From CAYOID01 sp964573115 (GTDB lineage Bacteria; Desulfobacterota; Desulfovibrionia; Desulfovibrionales; Desulfothermaceae): DNA of 64,000 bases. Below, piece after piece: positions 1-9,121 of the stretch. Within the stretch, counting starts at the first letter, position 1. Each line of letters starts with the position of its first letter. The position numbers were made by a program, and so were the translations under genes. The stretch covers positions 1-64,000 of the forward strand of contig CAZNIP010000003.1 of the NCBI GenBank assembly GCA_964573115.1. Direction: 5' to 3'. The notes beneath the pieces are model-generated. The model saw nothing but the letters and a program-made list of their open reading frames with translations. It did not search any database and had not been told where the DNA came from.

Positions 1-378
1 GAGCTCAACGCTACAGAAAGGGTGGTTGGACAGCCGACTTTGCTCGGTGGCTTGGTCAACTATACAGTCTACACACCTGATCAGAGTCTGTGCACTAGTG
101 AAGGAAGCAGTGCCTTGCACTCCCTCTATTATTTGACAGGAACCTCCTGGACGGAGAATGTTTTTGGAGAAGAGAATGAGGATGGAACTGTAGAGTTTGT
201 CAAAGATCTTGGAAGAGGGTTGTCCATCACTCCAACCATGCATCTGGGGAGCCAAAAAGGTGGAAAACTTGTCATTCAGACCAGCACTGGTGAAATCAAG
301 GAAATCCATCAATCTAACTTGCCGGTGAAAAATGTCCATTCAGGCAAGTCGTCCTGGCACACTCACGACATTGATTGA
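1..378 (+). CDS. PilY1/PilC-like type IV pilus protein, C-terminal fragment
   Basis: The frame is open from the first base and ends with TGA at 376-378, so only the last ~125 residues are present. The fragment resembles the C-terminal beta-propeller end of PilY1-type pilus adhesins: a 'GQPTLLGGLVNYTVYTP' strand, a single Cys after 'DQSL', then 'LYYLTGTSW', a 'LGRGLSITP' strand and 'LVIQTSTGEI'. PilY1 proteins act at the tip or base of type IV pili and in surface sensing. The GTG at 22 is not a real start because the pattern continues upstream of it. The call rests on remembered family patterns. The missing upstream part should be a large gene, possibly followed upstream by minor pilin genes. 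Confidence 0.65.
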   Translation, partial: ELNATERVVGQPTLLGGLVNYTVYTPDQSLCTSEGSSALHSLYYLTGTSWTENVFGEENEDGTVEFVKDLGRGLSITPTMHLGSQKGGKLVIQTSTGEIKEIHQSNLPVKNVHSGKSSWHTHDID

Positions 379-400
379 TTCAACTCCAAAGGAAGACTCA

Positions 401-452
401 TGATCAGTCCGGAGAGAGACCACACTGATCGGCTCCCTCTTCGGACTGATCA
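401..452. terminator. Long inverted repeat after the pilus gene
   Basis: Perfect 11-bp arms, TGATCAGTCCG at 401-411 and CGGACTGATCA at 442-452, enclose a 30-nt loop with further partial pairing. It lies 22 bp after the pilY1-like stop. There is no T-run, so it may be a 3'-end stabilising hairpin rather than a classical intrinsic terminator. Confidence 0.45.
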
Positions 453-519
453 GTCTTGACCAGCCTTGCGGGTCCTGATAAACAATGTCCCGCAACTGAA
501 CAGGCGGAAGAATGAACCA

Positions 520-542
520 AGCCCTCGTTGCGAGGGCTTTTT
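520..542 (+). terminator. Rho-independent terminator
   Basis: AGCCCTCG (520-527), loop TTG, then CGAGGGCT (531-538) running into a T-tract to 542. It lies just upstream of the UDP-glucose dehydrogenase start, so that gene must begin downstream of it. Confidence 0.8.
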
Positions 543-562
543 CACGTGACAAGGGCACATTC

Positions 563-1906
563 ATGAACATCTGCATCGTGGGAACCGGGTATGTGGGGCT
601 GGTCACGGCAGCCTGCTTCGCCGAGATGGGCAACCACGTCACCTGTGTGGACGTGAACGACCAAGTGGTGGAGGACCTCAGGCAGGGCAGGGTGCACATC
701 TTTGAGCCCGGCCTGGAGGACATGGTCAAAAAGAACGCCGCTGACGGCCGGCTGGTCTTCACCACCGACCTGGCGGAGGGCATGCAGGACTCGCTGTTCG
801 TCTTCATCTGCGTGGGCACCCCGTCCAACGACGACGGCTCCTGCGACATGAGCGCGGTCCATCAGGTCGCCCGCGAGGTTGGCCGGGCCATGAACGGCTA
901 CGCCATCGTGGTCACCAAGTCCACGGTTCCCGTGGGCACGGCGGACTCGGTCAAGGCCATCATCATGGATGAGCTGGATGCCAGGGGACAGGGCCACGAA
1001 TTTGACGTGGTCTCCAACCCCGAGTTCCTCAAGGAGGGCGATGCGGTCAACGATTTCCTCAAGCCGGACCGGGTCATTGTGGGCACAGAGAACGTGCGCA
1101 CGGCCGAGCTGCTCAAAATCCTCTACGCCCCATTCGCCCGGAGCCGGGACAAGCTCATGGTCATGTCCGTGCGCAGTGCGGAGATGACCAAGTACGCCGC
1201 CAACTGCATGCTGGCCACCAAGATTTCCTTCATCAACGAGGTGGCCAATGTCTGCGAAAGGGTCGGTGCGGACGTGCGTCAGGTGCGCCTGGGGATCGGG
1301 GCTGACCACCGTATTGGCTACAGCTTTATCTATCCGGGGATCGGCTATGGGGGGTCCTGCTTTCCCAAGGATGTTCGGGCCCTGATCCAGACAGCCAGGG
1401 ATCACGAGTATTCACCCCAGCTGTTGTCCGCGGTCCATGAAGTCAATGAACGGCAAAAGAGTGTTCTGGCCTGGAAGATAGAGGACTACTTCCAGAATCA
1501 GGGCGGGGTCGAGGGCAAAGTTCTGGCTCTGTGGGGACTGGCTTTCAAGGCCAACACCGACGATATTCGCGAGGCCTCATCCATGGCCCTGATCGAAGTG
1601 CTGACCTCGAAGGGCATGCGCATCAGGGCCTATGACCCTCAGGCCGGCCATGCGGCTCGACAGCGTTTGCAGCAGAACGGGCTGGTGGAGATTGTGGACA
1701 GGGAGTATGCTGCATTGGAGGGAGCTCAGGCCCTGGCCGTGGTCACGGAATGGAACCAGTTCCGCAATCCGGATTTTGACAGGATCAAAAAATCCCTGAC
1801 AGCTCCCGTGATCTTTGACGGCCGCAATCTCTATCAACCTGATCACTTGAGCGCCATGGGGTTTGCCTACTTTTGCATCGGTCGTCCGGCCCTCACGGCG
1901 ACGTGA
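563..1906 (+). CDS. ugd: UDP-glucose 6-dehydrogenase
   Basis: Oxidises UDP-glucose to UDP-glucuronate with two NAD+, in the cytoplasm, supplying precursors for capsule, exopolysaccharide or LPS. The 447-residue protein has the usual family length. It has the N-terminal Rossmann motif G-x-G-Y-V-G (residues 7-12), 'STVPVGT', and the active-site segment G-G-S-C-F-P-K-D with nucleophile Cys266, followed by the C-terminal UDP-binding domain ('LAFKANTDDIREA'). The ATG at 563 is chosen because a terminator occupies 520-542 and the Rossmann strand starts immediately after this Met; an in-frame ATG at 512 lies upstream of that terminator. A weak AAGGGC lies ahead. The gene is flanked by terminators on both sides and looks monocistronic. 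Confidence 0.95.
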   Translation: MNICIVGTGYVGLVTAACFAEMGNHVTCVDVNDQVVEDLRQGRVHIFEPGLEDMVKKNAADGRLVFTTDLAEGMQDSLFVFICVGTPSNDDGSCDMSAVHQVAREVGRAMNGYAIVVTKSTVPVGTADSVKAIIMDELDARGQGHEFDVVSNPEFLKEGDAVNDFLKPDRVIVGTENVRTAELLKILYAPFARSRDKLMVMSVRSAEMTKYAANCMLATKISFINEVANVCERVGADVRQVRLGIGADHRIGYSFIYPGIGYGGSCFPKDVRALIQTARDHEYSPQLLSAVHEVNERQKSVLAWKIEDYFQNQGGVEGKVLALWGLAFKANTDDIREASSMALIEVLTSKGMRIRAYDPQAGHAARQRLQQNGLVEIVDREYAALEGAQALAVVTEWNQFRNPDFDRIKKSLTAPVIFDGRNLYQPDHLSAMGFAYFCIGRPALTAT

Positions 1907-1943
1907 GACCCTTTGAGGACATCTGTGACCAGGTCAAAAAAAA

Positions 1944-1965
1944 CCCCGGTTCGACCGGGGTTTTT
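1944..1965. terminator. Bidirectional intrinsic terminator
   Basis: CCCCGGT, loop TCG, ACCGGGG, preceded by an A-run and followed by a T-run. It sits between ugd (plus) and a convergent small gene (minus), so it can serve both. Confidence 0.85.
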
Positions 1966-1985
1966 GTTTGCAGCAGGGATGAGGC

Positions 1986-2207
1986 CTACCTCGCTCTGAG
2001 TCTGCCCAGGCAGCTTCTGAGCTGAAGCTCCTGGAGCACCGCCTTTTCGTATTCGAGGCTGTACACCGGGGATTGCTCAAACTCTTTTTCCATGGCTTTA
2101 TCCAGAAACTGTGTTTCCTCCCAGAAGTCCAAGAGGTCTTCATTGGGAAGGGTCTTGATCTGATCCATGACGGTTGCGTTTTCAAAATAGGGGAAAAATT
2201 GGGCCAT
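1986..2207 (-). CDS. Small conserved-looking acidic protein, unknown function
   Basis: A 73-residue protein, acidic and Glu/Gln-rich, predicted mostly helical ('NEDLLDFWEETQFLDKAMEKE'), with no signal peptide and no cysteine motif. The start is well supported: on the minus strand the ATG at 2207 follows an excellent AAGGAGGAAA Shine-Dalgarno (about 2216-2224). It ends in a convergent terminator shared with ugd. I do not recognise a family. It is divergent from mfd, with an AT-rich spacer between them. Confidence 0.7.
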   Translation of the reverse strand: MAQFFPYFENATVMDQIKTLPNEDLLDFWEETQFLDKAMEKEFEQSPVYSLEYEKAVLQELQLRSCLGRLRAR

Positions 2208-2440
2208 TAACCAATTTCCTCCTTGGGCTTGAAAGTCTTGGTCGTGAAGTGTTGATGAACATGGAGAGTATGCTGGATGTGACCAGTTTTTGCAAGTTTT
2301 TTCAAAATACTGACATATCAGTCGCTTATTGTGATATATTTAAGCAAGTTTCGTACCATATGTTGATTTGTTCCGGTATTATGTTTACCACCAATGCGGG
2401 CACAACGGCATTGAATACCCATTTTTTCCCGGAGTAGAGC
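2208..2440. promoter_or_regulatory. AT-rich divergent promoter region
   Basis: 233 bp between the small minus-strand gene and mfd. From about 2285 to 2360 it is much more AT-rich than its surroundings, which is typical of a promoter region. I cannot assign -35/-10 boxes with confidence. GGAG at 2431-2434 is the mfd ribosome site. Confidence 0.4.
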
Positions 2441-5400
2441 GTGTTTTTTCCCCGAGAGCTGAAGAAAAAACTGCGCGGTTCGGATGAATCCTCCCTGACA
2501 GTCTACAAGAGCGGTCCAGCCACGCAGGCCTATCTGGCCAGGGCAAGCCTGCAGCAGGGACGAAATGTGGTCATGGTTGTCCCTGATCAGGCAACACTGT
2601 CCGAAGTGACCGCCTTGACCAGGCTCATGACGGACATGCCGCCTTCAACGCCTTTCTGGGACCGCCCCCTGGTCTGTTTCCCTCCCTTTGTCCCGGGCAA
2701 GATGGATTCCAAGCTGTGGGCCAGGCGCTGGGCTTCCCTGTTCACCCTGGGGGAAACCACAAGGCCCACAATCACGATTTTGACTGTGGACAACCTGCTG
2801 CCGCTGTGGCCGTCCAGGGATCTTCTGGATCAGGCCTACGACTTCGTGATTCGGGGAGAAGAGCTCCCACAGGAGGATTTTCTGGAGCGGGCCGTGTCCT
2901 GGGGGTATGAAAGGGTGTCCATGGTCACCAGGCCGGGAGAGCTCTCTGTCAGAGGGGACATCGTGGATATTTTCGCTCCGGGGTACGAGTTCCCGCTGCG
3001 AATGGAGCTCTTCGGATCCACACTGGAGAGTTTGCGCCTCTTTGAACCCCTGTCCCAGAGATCGATGCAGGAGGTGGATGAAGCGATCATCCTGCCTGTT
3101 GCTCCGATCCTGTTCACGTCGCAGTCAGACAAAGCAGCCCAGGAGCACTGGAATCATCTCTGGAAAACCGGTGCACTGAGCAAACCGGCCCGGGCGACCC
3201 TGCAGCAGAAGGTCGAGGATCAAAACCACGATATGTGGCCTGGATTGTACTACTCCAGGGTGGTGCCGCTCACAGAATGGCTCCCTGATGACGGGGTCTA
3301 CTTGCTCATCGGGGCAGGCCAGCTGCGGTCGGTTTTGGAAGAATGCGCCGCAGGATGGGAGTCCTTTTTTGAAGCCGAAGAGGAGAGAAACGGCTGGAGC
3401 TGGCCTGAGGAAGCCATTGTCCAGCCGGCCTCGAGGGCCAGGCAGGCCTGGCTGAACAGGGAGCAGGTCCTGTTTGAGCAGCTGCCGGTGGGGGAGCGGC
3501 ATCAGGGGGTGGAGCTTCCAGAAAAGCGTTTCACCTCTTTCCAGGACCTGTTCTGGAAGCCTGAGGAGCGCAAAAGGCCATGGACGAGCCTGGTCGAAAG
3601 ACTCAAGGACTGGCATCGAACCAGCAACCAGGTCGTCCTGACCTTTGGCAGCGACAACTCCAGGCGCAAATTTTTCAAGCTCGTGGAAGGGGAGGACCTG
3701 ACCTTCAGGACGACCTACCAGCCTGACCAGAAAGGGCTGTACGCCCTGATATCAGATTTTGACGCCGGGTCGGAGCTGACCTGGAACCATGTCTCTTTTC
3801 TCTCGGAAAACATTCTCCAACCGAGACGGGATCAGGCTGCGGCCAGACGTTCGGTCCGAACAGACTTCAAGGGCCTGAAGCGGCTTGAAGAGATCAATCC
3901 TGATGAGCTCCTCGTGCATCGCGATTACGGGGTGGGGCGTTTTTCCGGTTTGACCCGTCTCCAGGTGGACAAGACCGGCAACGATTATCTGTTGATCCTC
4001 TACGCTGGGGGGGACAAACTCTACGTCCCCGTTGACAGGCTCAATCTCGTTCAGCGCTACAAGGGCGGCGACGACGCTTCCCCGGCCCTGGACCGGCTGG
4101 GGAGCACCCGGTGGCAGACAACCAAGAACAAGGTCCGGAAAGTCCTGGAAGAGATCGCCCATGACCTGGTGCAGATGTATGCCTTCCGGAAAGTGGCCAA
4201 GGGCTACGAATACGCTGCTGACGAGGAGATGTTCCGCGAGTTCGAGGCCACGTTTGCCTTTGAGGAAACTCCCGACCAGGAGCAGGCCATTGAGGAGGTC
4301 CTCAAGGATCTGGACCAGCCAGAACCCATGGATCGCCTCGTCTGCGGGGACGCAGGGTTCGGCAAGACCGAGGTGGCTCTCCGGGCTGCCTTTCGGGCCG
4401 TGTCCGCAGGCCGGCAGGTGGCCATGCTCTGTCCGACCACTGTTCTGGCTGAGCAGCACTTTCAGAACTTCCGGCAGCGTCTCGAGGACTTCAACGTCGA
4501 GGTGGAAATGGTCAGCAGGTTCGTTCCAGCCCACAAGCAGAAGGAGGTCCTGCGCAGGGTGGAGAAGAATCAGGTCGACGTGCTCATCGGGACGCACCGC
4601 CTGCTGTCCAAGGACGTGGTCATCCCCAGGCTGGGGCTGTTCATCCTGGACGAAGAGCAGCGTTTCGGGGTCCGGCACAAGGAGAAACTCAAATCCATCC
4701 GCAAGAACATCGACGTGCTCACCCTCACGGCCACGCCCATCCCCAGGACACTGCAGCTCTCCCTGTCCGGTATCAGACAGCTCAGTGTCATCGAGACCCC
4801 GCCTCAGGAGAGAAAGGCCGTGGAATCCTCCCTGGTGGAACGGGACCCGGAGATGCTCAAAAAGGTCCTGGAACGGGAGCTCAATCGCGGGGGCCAGGTT
4901 TTCTGGGTCTACAACCGGGTCCAGGGATTGCCCAGAATCAGGGATTTTGTCCAGGCACTGGTGCCAGATGCCAGGGTGGGCATCGCCCATGGCCAGCTGG
5001 CCGAGAAGAAGCTGGAAGAGAGCATGCACCAGTTCTGGAAGGGCGAGACGGATGTTCTGGTCTGCACAGCCATCATTGAATCCGGTTTGGACTTCCCCAA
5101 GGCCAACACCCTGGTCGTGGACCAGGCCCAGATGTTCGGCCTGGGACAGCTCTATCAGCTCAGAGGCAGGGTCGGCCGATCCTCTGATCAGGCTTTTGCC
5201 TACTTTGTGGTCCCTTCTGTGGACAACCTGCCCAGGTCTGCGGCCAAGCGCCTGCAGACCATCCTGGACATGGACTATCTGGGGGCCGGCTTTCAGGTGG
5301 CCATGGAGGACCTGCGCCTCCGGGGGGCAGGGAACATCCTGGGGGAGGTCCAGTCAGGATCCATGAACAAGGTCGGTCTGGACCTGTTTCTGGAAATGCT

Positions 5401-5920
5401 GGAGCAGGAGGTGCGCCGGGTCAGGGGCGAGCCATTGCAGCAGGAGACAGACCCGGAACTGAACATCACCTTTGAGGCCAATATTCCCAGCGAATACATT
5501 GCAGACCCCCAGGAGAGGCTCTCCTATTACCGAGGGCTGTCCGGGGCGGACTCGGATTCGGTCATCAACGACTGGGCCGGTGAGATGGAGGATCGTTTCG
5601 GCCCCCTGCCCGGCCCGGTGCAGAACTTCCTGGCGGTCCTGCGGCTGAAGAGAGTCCTGGCCCAGCTCCAGGTTCAGCGGGCTGATCTCTTTGAAAACAG
5701 GGTGGTCATGTCCTGGGCTGAGGAAGCCAGGCCGGTGGATCCGGATGTTCTGGTGTCCTGGGTGCAGGACAGACAGGATCGGGCCCGGTTCATGCCACCA
5801 AACAAAATGGAGTTGCGATTTGCAAGTAAAGAAAGTATTTCTAGGGCCATTCATCATGTGGGGGAGGAGCTTGCCGAGTTCGCAGAGGAGGCTGGAAATG
5901 AAGCTGAGCAGCAGGCTTAA
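2441..5920 (+). CDS. mfd: Transcription-repair coupling factor Mfd
   Basis: ATP-dependent DNA translocase that displaces stalled RNA polymerase and recruits UvrA to transcription-blocking lesions. Full length at 1159 residues. Visible parts in order: degenerate UvrB-like N-terminal domains, a CarD/RID domain near residues 485-560 ('DELLVHRDYGVGRFSG', 'DYLLILYAGGDKLYVPV'), a helicase core with Walker A GDAGFGKT near residue 636 and DEEQ at about 737, the motif VI region 'LRGRVGRS', and a C-terminal TRCF domain. It starts at GTG 2441 behind GGAG with 6-nt spacing. The surA-like gene begins 23 bp before its stop, so the two are probably co-translated. Confidence 0.97.
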   Translation: MFFPRELKKKLRGSDESSLTVYKSGPATQAYLARASLQQGRNVVMVVPDQATLSEVTALTRLMTDMPPSTPFWDRPLVCFPPFVPGKMDSKLWARRWASLFTLGETTRPTITILTVDNLLPLWPSRDLLDQAYDFVIRGEELPQEDFLERAVSWGYERVSMVTRPGELSVRGDIVDIFAPGYEFPLRMELFGSTLESLRLFEPLSQRSMQEVDEAIILPVAPILFTSQSDKAAQEHWNHLWKTGALSKPARATLQQKVEDQNHDMWPGLYYSRVVPLTEWLPDDGVYLLIGAGQLRSVLEECAAGWESFFEAEEERNGWSWPEEAIVQPASRARQAWLNREQVLFEQLPVGERHQGVELPEKRFTSFQDLFWKPEERKRPWTSLVERLKDWHRTSNQVVLTFGSDNSRRKFFKLVEGEDLTFRTTYQPDQKGLYALISDFDAGSELTWNHVSFLSENILQPRRDQAAARRSVRTDFKGLKRLEEINPDELLVHRDYGVGRFSGLTRLQVDKTGNDYLLILYAGGDKLYVPVDRLNLVQRYKGGDDASPALDRLGSTRWQTTKNKVRKVLEEIAHDLVQMYAFRKVAKGYEYAADEEMFREFEATFAFEETPDQEQAIEEVLKDLDQPEPMDRLVCGDAGFGKTEVALRAAFRAVSAGRQVAMLCPTTVLAEQHFQNFRQRLEDFNVEVEMVSRFVPAHKQKEVLRRVEKNQVDVLIGTHRLLSKDVVIPRLGLFILDEEQRFGVRHKEKLKSIRKNIDVLTLTATPIPRTLQLSLSGIRQLSVIETPPQERKAVESSLVERDPEMLKKVLERELNRGGQVFWVYNRVQGLPRIRDFVQALVPDARVGIAHGQLAEKKLEESMHQFWKGETDVLVCTAIIESGLDFPKANTLVVDQAQMFGLGQLYQLRGRVGRSSDQAFAYFVVPSVDNLPRSAAKRLQTILDMDYLGAGFQVAMEDLRLRGAGNILGEVQSGSMNKVGLDLFLEMLEQEVRRVRGEPLQQETDPELNITFEANIPSEYIADPQERLSYYRGLSGADSDSVINDWAGEMEDRFGPLPGPVQNFLAVLRLKRVLAQLQVQRADLFENRVVMSWAEEARPVDPDVLVSWVQDRQDRARFMPPNKMELRFASKESISRAIHHVGEELAEFAEEAGNEAEQQA

Positions 5921-6839
5921 CGTCCTTGGTGCGGCTGTTCTCCTGGCCCTGCTTGTTGCCGGCGGACCAGCCCGGGGAGCCACCATGGTCGATCGGATCG
6001 TGGCAGTGGTCAATGGCGAGATCATCACCCTGTATGAGCTCAACCAGGAGGTTCAGTCCGCCCTGGCGACCATGGAGACGGACTCGATCAACAAGGCCCA
6101 GATTGAGAGCTTCAGGCCCAAAGTGCTCCAGTCCATGGTCAACGACCTGCTCCTGAAGCAAGAGGCTGAACGTTTTGAGATCACTGTGTCCGATGTGGAA
6201 GTCGAGAATCGTCTCGACCAGATCAGACAGCAGCGCGATGTGAGCCAGGAGGAGTTTCAGGACCTTCTGGACAGGCAGGGCATGACCCTGGCTGACTACA
6301 AGGAAAAGATCAGGGAAGAGATCAAAAAGAGCAGGGTCCTGAGCTCCATGGTCCGGCAGAAGGTGGTGGTCACGGAAAAGGAGATGCAGGACTACTACGA
6401 GGCCAACCTGTCGTCCTTCACCAAGCCCAGGGGTGTCCATTTGCGATTGATTCTGGTCCAGGACAGGCAGAAACTGATGGATCTGCGAGAGCGCATCCGG
6501 TCCGGGGACCTCTCGTTTTCCCAGGCCGCGCAGAAATATTCGCAAGGCCCTGGTGCAGAGCAGGGAGGCGACCTGGGGAGGATGGACTGGAACGATCTCA
6601 GGCAGAACTGGAGAGAGGCCCTGCAGAGCGTCGACAGCGGGGAGATGAGCGATATTTTCGCTCTCCAGGGTCGATACGCCCTGTTGTATGTGGAAGACCT
6701 CTCTTCCGGAGGCAAGCGTTCCCTGGACGAGGTTCGAGATCAGATCAGGGACAGCATCTACTCCCGCAAGCTTGAGCATCGCTACCAGGAGTACCTTGAG
6801 GGCCTTCGATCCAAGGCCGTGGTCGATGTCCGGCTGTGA
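5898..6839 (+). CDS. SurA-like periplasmic peptidyl-prolyl isomerase/chaperone
   Basis: Probable periplasmic chaperone for outer-membrane protein folding. The ATG at 5898 follows GAGGAGG and lies inside the mfd 3' end (23-bp overlap). Residues 1-29 form a Sec signal peptide (Lys/Arg start, a Leu/Ala/Val core, cut near A-R-G-A). Then comes a SurA N-terminal domain ('DRIVAVVNGEIITLYEL') and one parvulin-type PpiC domain around residues 172-265 ('FSQAAQKYSQGPGAEQGGDLG'). At 313 residues it is shorter than E. coli SurA (about 430), having one rotamase domain rather than two, as is common in deltaproteobacteria. Confidence 0.9.
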   Translation: MKLSSRLNVLGAAVLLALLVAGGPARGATMVDRIVAVVNGEIITLYELNQEVQSALATMETDSINKAQIESFRPKVLQSMVNDLLLKQEAERFEITVSDVEVENRLDQIRQQRDVSQEEFQDLLDRQGMTLADYKEKIREEIKKSRVLSSMVRQKVVVTEKEMQDYYEANLSSFTKPRGVHLRLILVQDRQKLMDLRERIRSGDLSFSQAAQKYSQGPGAEQGGDLGRMDWNDLRQNWREALQSVDSGEMSDIFALQGRYALLYVEDLSSGGKRSLDEVRDQIRDSIYSRKLEHRYQEYLEGLRSKAVVDVRL

Positions 6840-7086
6840 GCCGGAATGGCTGGGGGTTGTCCGTGCACGGCGGAATCTGTTTTTTGACCTCGACTGGCCA
6901 GTCCTGCTGAGAAACCTGGATGAGGAGCCAGGCTTCAGTCCCTGGGGGCAGCGCCCCATCGTCAAGAGGAGCCGTCAGCGAGGCATTTCAGCAGGGCTGA
7001 AGAGGAAGGGGGCTCTGGTCGATCAGTCCGGGTGGTCCTCCTGGAGGAGGCGCTTTCCTGACAACCACGGCCTCCATGACGTCTAA
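6826..7086 (+). CDS. Possible small protein downstream of surA-like gene
   Basis: Without this reading frame, 6840-7160 would be a 320-bp gap. An ATG at 6826 overlaps the surA-like stop by 14 bp and opens 86 codons to TAA at 7086. The product is Arg/Trp-rich ('RNLFFDLDWPVLLRNLDEE', 'GFSPWGQRPIVKRSRQRG') with no recognised domain, signal or membrane span. Position in a tight operon favours a gene. The lack of a clear ribosome site and of any known homologue argues for caution. Confidence 0.35.
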   Translation: MSGCEPEWLGVVRARRNLFFDLDWPVLLRNLDEEPGFSPWGQRPIVKRSRQRGISAGLKRKGALVDQSGWSSWRRRFPDNHGLHDV

Positions 7087-7160
7087 CGGTCCGGATTTCA
7101 GAGTCCTGGTCCGGGCTTTGAATCACGCCAAACCTCGGAGAATGCGGGGAGGCATTATTG

Positions 7161-8195
7161 ATGAAACTGCATGAGCTTGGGCAACGCCTGAAGAACGAGA
7201 GAGAGAACCAGGGCTATTCCCTGGATGATGTCTATGAGCGGATCAAGATCAGCCCATCGAGCCTGGAACACATTGAGCAGGGGGAGGTCGATGATCTGCC
7301 CCATCCCGTCTATGCCAAAGGGTTCATCAAGCACTACGCCGAATTCCTGGGGCTGGACGGCGATGAGCTGAGCAACGAGTTTGCCAGGATCATGTCCATG
7401 GAAGAGGCGGGACTGGATGAACACGACGCTGTGGTGGACGATGAAGAGTTCCCTTCCGCGACTGGCGGAAGCTCCAGGAAATGGACCCTCTTTTCTGTCC
7501 TGGCTTCGGTCATTCTCCTGGCTGTGCTCGGATGGCTGGTCTATGACGTCTTTTTTGTCAAGCCGGCCACGGAACCTGCCTCACCCTCCACTGGAGTTGA
7601 ATCCCCGGCAGGGGTGACCTCTGAACCAGACCAGGGGGGAGTTGAATCAGAGGACGTTCCGGCTGGCAGCGGAAACGAAACCCGGATCACCCCCGCCGAA
7701 ACCGAAGTCCAGGACGACGCTCAAAACGGGACACCAGGTCAGCCAGAGCAGGAAACGACTGTTGCTCAGGCCAGTGGTTCATCCCAGGATGTCCAGCCGC
7801 CCCAGCCAGAGGCGGAACAGGGCGGGCAGGCCCAGACCGGGCAGGCAGTCCAGGAGACGAATCAGGCCACAGCCCTCGAGTCAGCACAACTGGCTGAAGA
7901 AGAGCCCCAGGAGGCCGCTCTTGAAGAGACGCGGGCCAGCGAGCCTGAGCAGCCGGCTCAAGAGGAGAAGCATGTCCTGGAGATTTCATCTGTTGAGGCC
8001 TGCTGGCTGAGCGCTGATGTGGACGAACGATCCAAAGATATCTATCTCCGGCCTGGTGAATCGATCACCTTTCGCTTTGAGGAGACGCTCAGGATCAAGC
8101 TCGGCAACGCCGGGGGGGTCAGGTTGGTGTTCAATGGCCAGAAGGTCCCCATGGATGCGCGCTCCGGTGACGTCAAGACCCTGACCTTTCCCTGA
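7161..8195 (+). CDS. RodZ-like cytoskeletal/HTH membrane protein
   Basis: A 344-residue protein. Residues 1-70 are a Cro/C1-type helix-turn-helix ('LGQRLKNERENQGYSLDDVY', 'GEVDDLPHPVYAKGFIKHYA') as in RodZ. One membrane span lies near 107-131 ('VILLAVLGWLVYDVFFV'). A long Gln/Glu/Pro-rich periplasmic linker runs to about residue 265, and a C-terminal beta domain of the DUF4115 type follows ('VEACWLSADVDERSKDIYL', 'ITFRFEETLRIKLGNAGGV'). RodZ links MreB to the cell-wall machinery and sets rod shape. The ATG at 7161 follows GGGGAGG; the TTG one codon earlier is less likely. Confidence 0.85.
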   Translation: MKLHELGQRLKNERENQGYSLDDVYERIKISPSSLEHIEQGEVDDLPHPVYAKGFIKHYAEFLGLDGDELSNEFARIMSMEEAGLDEHDAVVDDEEFPSATGGSSRKWTLFSVLASVILLAVLGWLVYDVFFVKPATEPASPSTGVESPAGVTSEPDQGGVESEDVPAGSGNETRITPAETEVQDDAQNGTPGQPEQETTVAQASGSSQDVQPPQPEAEQGGQAQTGQAVQETNQATALESAQLAEEEPQEAALEETRASEPEQPAQEEKHVLEISSVEACWLSADVDERSKDIYLRPGESITFRFEETLRIKLGNAGGVRLVFNGQKVPMDARSGDVKTLTFP

Positions 8196-8261
8196 ACGTC
8201 ATTTGGAAAAGCGGATGATATCACGTGATCGCATCCTTGCGATGAAAGAAAGAGATCGCCC

Positions 8262-9011
8262 ATGAACAGGGGGGAGTTCTCCGAACAGGTTCTTGTGCTC
8301 AAGGTGGGCACCTTCCGGGAAATCGACTGCTGGGTCCGCTTTTTTTCCCCTTCCAGAGGCATCATGACCGGGTTTGCCTTTGGGGGCTGCAAGAGCCGGC
8401 GACGCTTTTCCGGTTGCCTGGACGAGCTCAACCACGTCTGGTTCCGGATTTCCTCCAGCAGAAACGGGGGCTACTTCATTCTCAACGAAGGCACGCTCTT
8501 GAACAGGTTCCCCCAACTGCACCAGAACCTGCACAGGTTGGGAATGGCTGTGAACTGTTTGAAGTTTCTGGAAGCTGCCCACATCGGGCACGGGGATGCC
8601 GAGCGGGTCTTTGACGTTTTTTACCGGACCCTGCTCCTCCTGGACCAGGAGGACCGCGTGCCAGCTCAGCTGCCGCTTCTGTTCAGGGCCAGGCTGGCCT
8701 GTGAATACGGCTACCGGCCTGATTTTTCACGCTGCATCGCCTGCGGGAGACTCCTGGAGGACTCAGAGACCGTGTTTTTTCAGGGCCATGACGGCAGGGT
8801 CCTCTGCCGAAGCTGCTCCAGGCAAGGGGACGAGGGTCAGCCGCTGACCTTTGACGCCTCCCGATATCTGCAGAATCTTTTGAACGCCGGACCTGAAGCC
8901 TGGCTGCAAACACCGGAACCCCTGGAGTGGACATCTGAGATGTGGGGTGTTCTGGATTCCTTTGTTCAGACCCATATGGGGCTGAGCTGGGAGCAGGGGC
9001 GCTTCAGGTGA
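8262..9011 (+). CDS. recO: DNA repair protein RecO
   Basis: Mediator of the RecFOR pathway that loads RecA onto SSB-coated single-stranded DNA. 249 residues, normal length. It has an N-terminal OB-fold ('EQVLVLKVGTFREIDCWVRF', 'GGCKSRRRF'), a helical middle and a zinc-ribbon-type Cys quartet at C158-x2-C161 and C182-x2-C185, as in many RecO proteins. It begins with ATG at 8262 and lies between the rodZ-like gene and glyQ, all on one strand. Confidence 0.9.
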   Translation: MNRGEFSEQVLVLKVGTFREIDCWVRFFSPSRGIMTGFAFGGCKSRRRFSGCLDELNHVWFRISSSRNGGYFILNEGTLLNRFPQLHQNLHRLGMAVNCLKFLEAAHIGHGDAERVFDVFYRTLLLLDQEDRVPAQLPLLFRARLACEYGYRPDFSRCIACGRLLEDSETVFFQGHDGRVLCRSCSRQGDEGQPLTFDASRYLQNLLNAGPEAWLQTPEPLEWTSEMWGVLDSFVQTHMGLSWEQGRFR

Positions 9012-9121
9012 AGCTCGGTCTTCAGCCGTTGTCCAGAGACTGCAGCTGAAGCAAGGATTGAACTGGACGTCTCGCTGGTTCAGCGAGAGGGGAAAACTCT
9101 CTGAACTTTCCTGGAGAGCGT

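Noticed and set aside
542..1405. 287-codon minus-strand frame opposite ugd
   Set aside because: His/Asp/Val-rich composition typical of antisense to a GC-rich gene; ugd is full length on the other strand.
2174..2437. 87-codon plus-strand frame ahead of mfd
   Set aside because: It covers the AT-rich promoter region, has no ribosome site and no protein-like pattern, and overlaps the start of the minus-strand small gene.
3752..5029. Long open frame (425 codons) on the minus strand opposite mfd
   Set aside because: Mfd is unmistakable on the plus strand. The antisense frame is a by-product of high-GC codon use and shows no domain.
4032..5366. 444-codon alternative plus-strand frame inside mfd
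   Set aside because: Arg/Ser/Trp-rich shifted-frame translation of mfd, with no ribosome site or recognisable domain.
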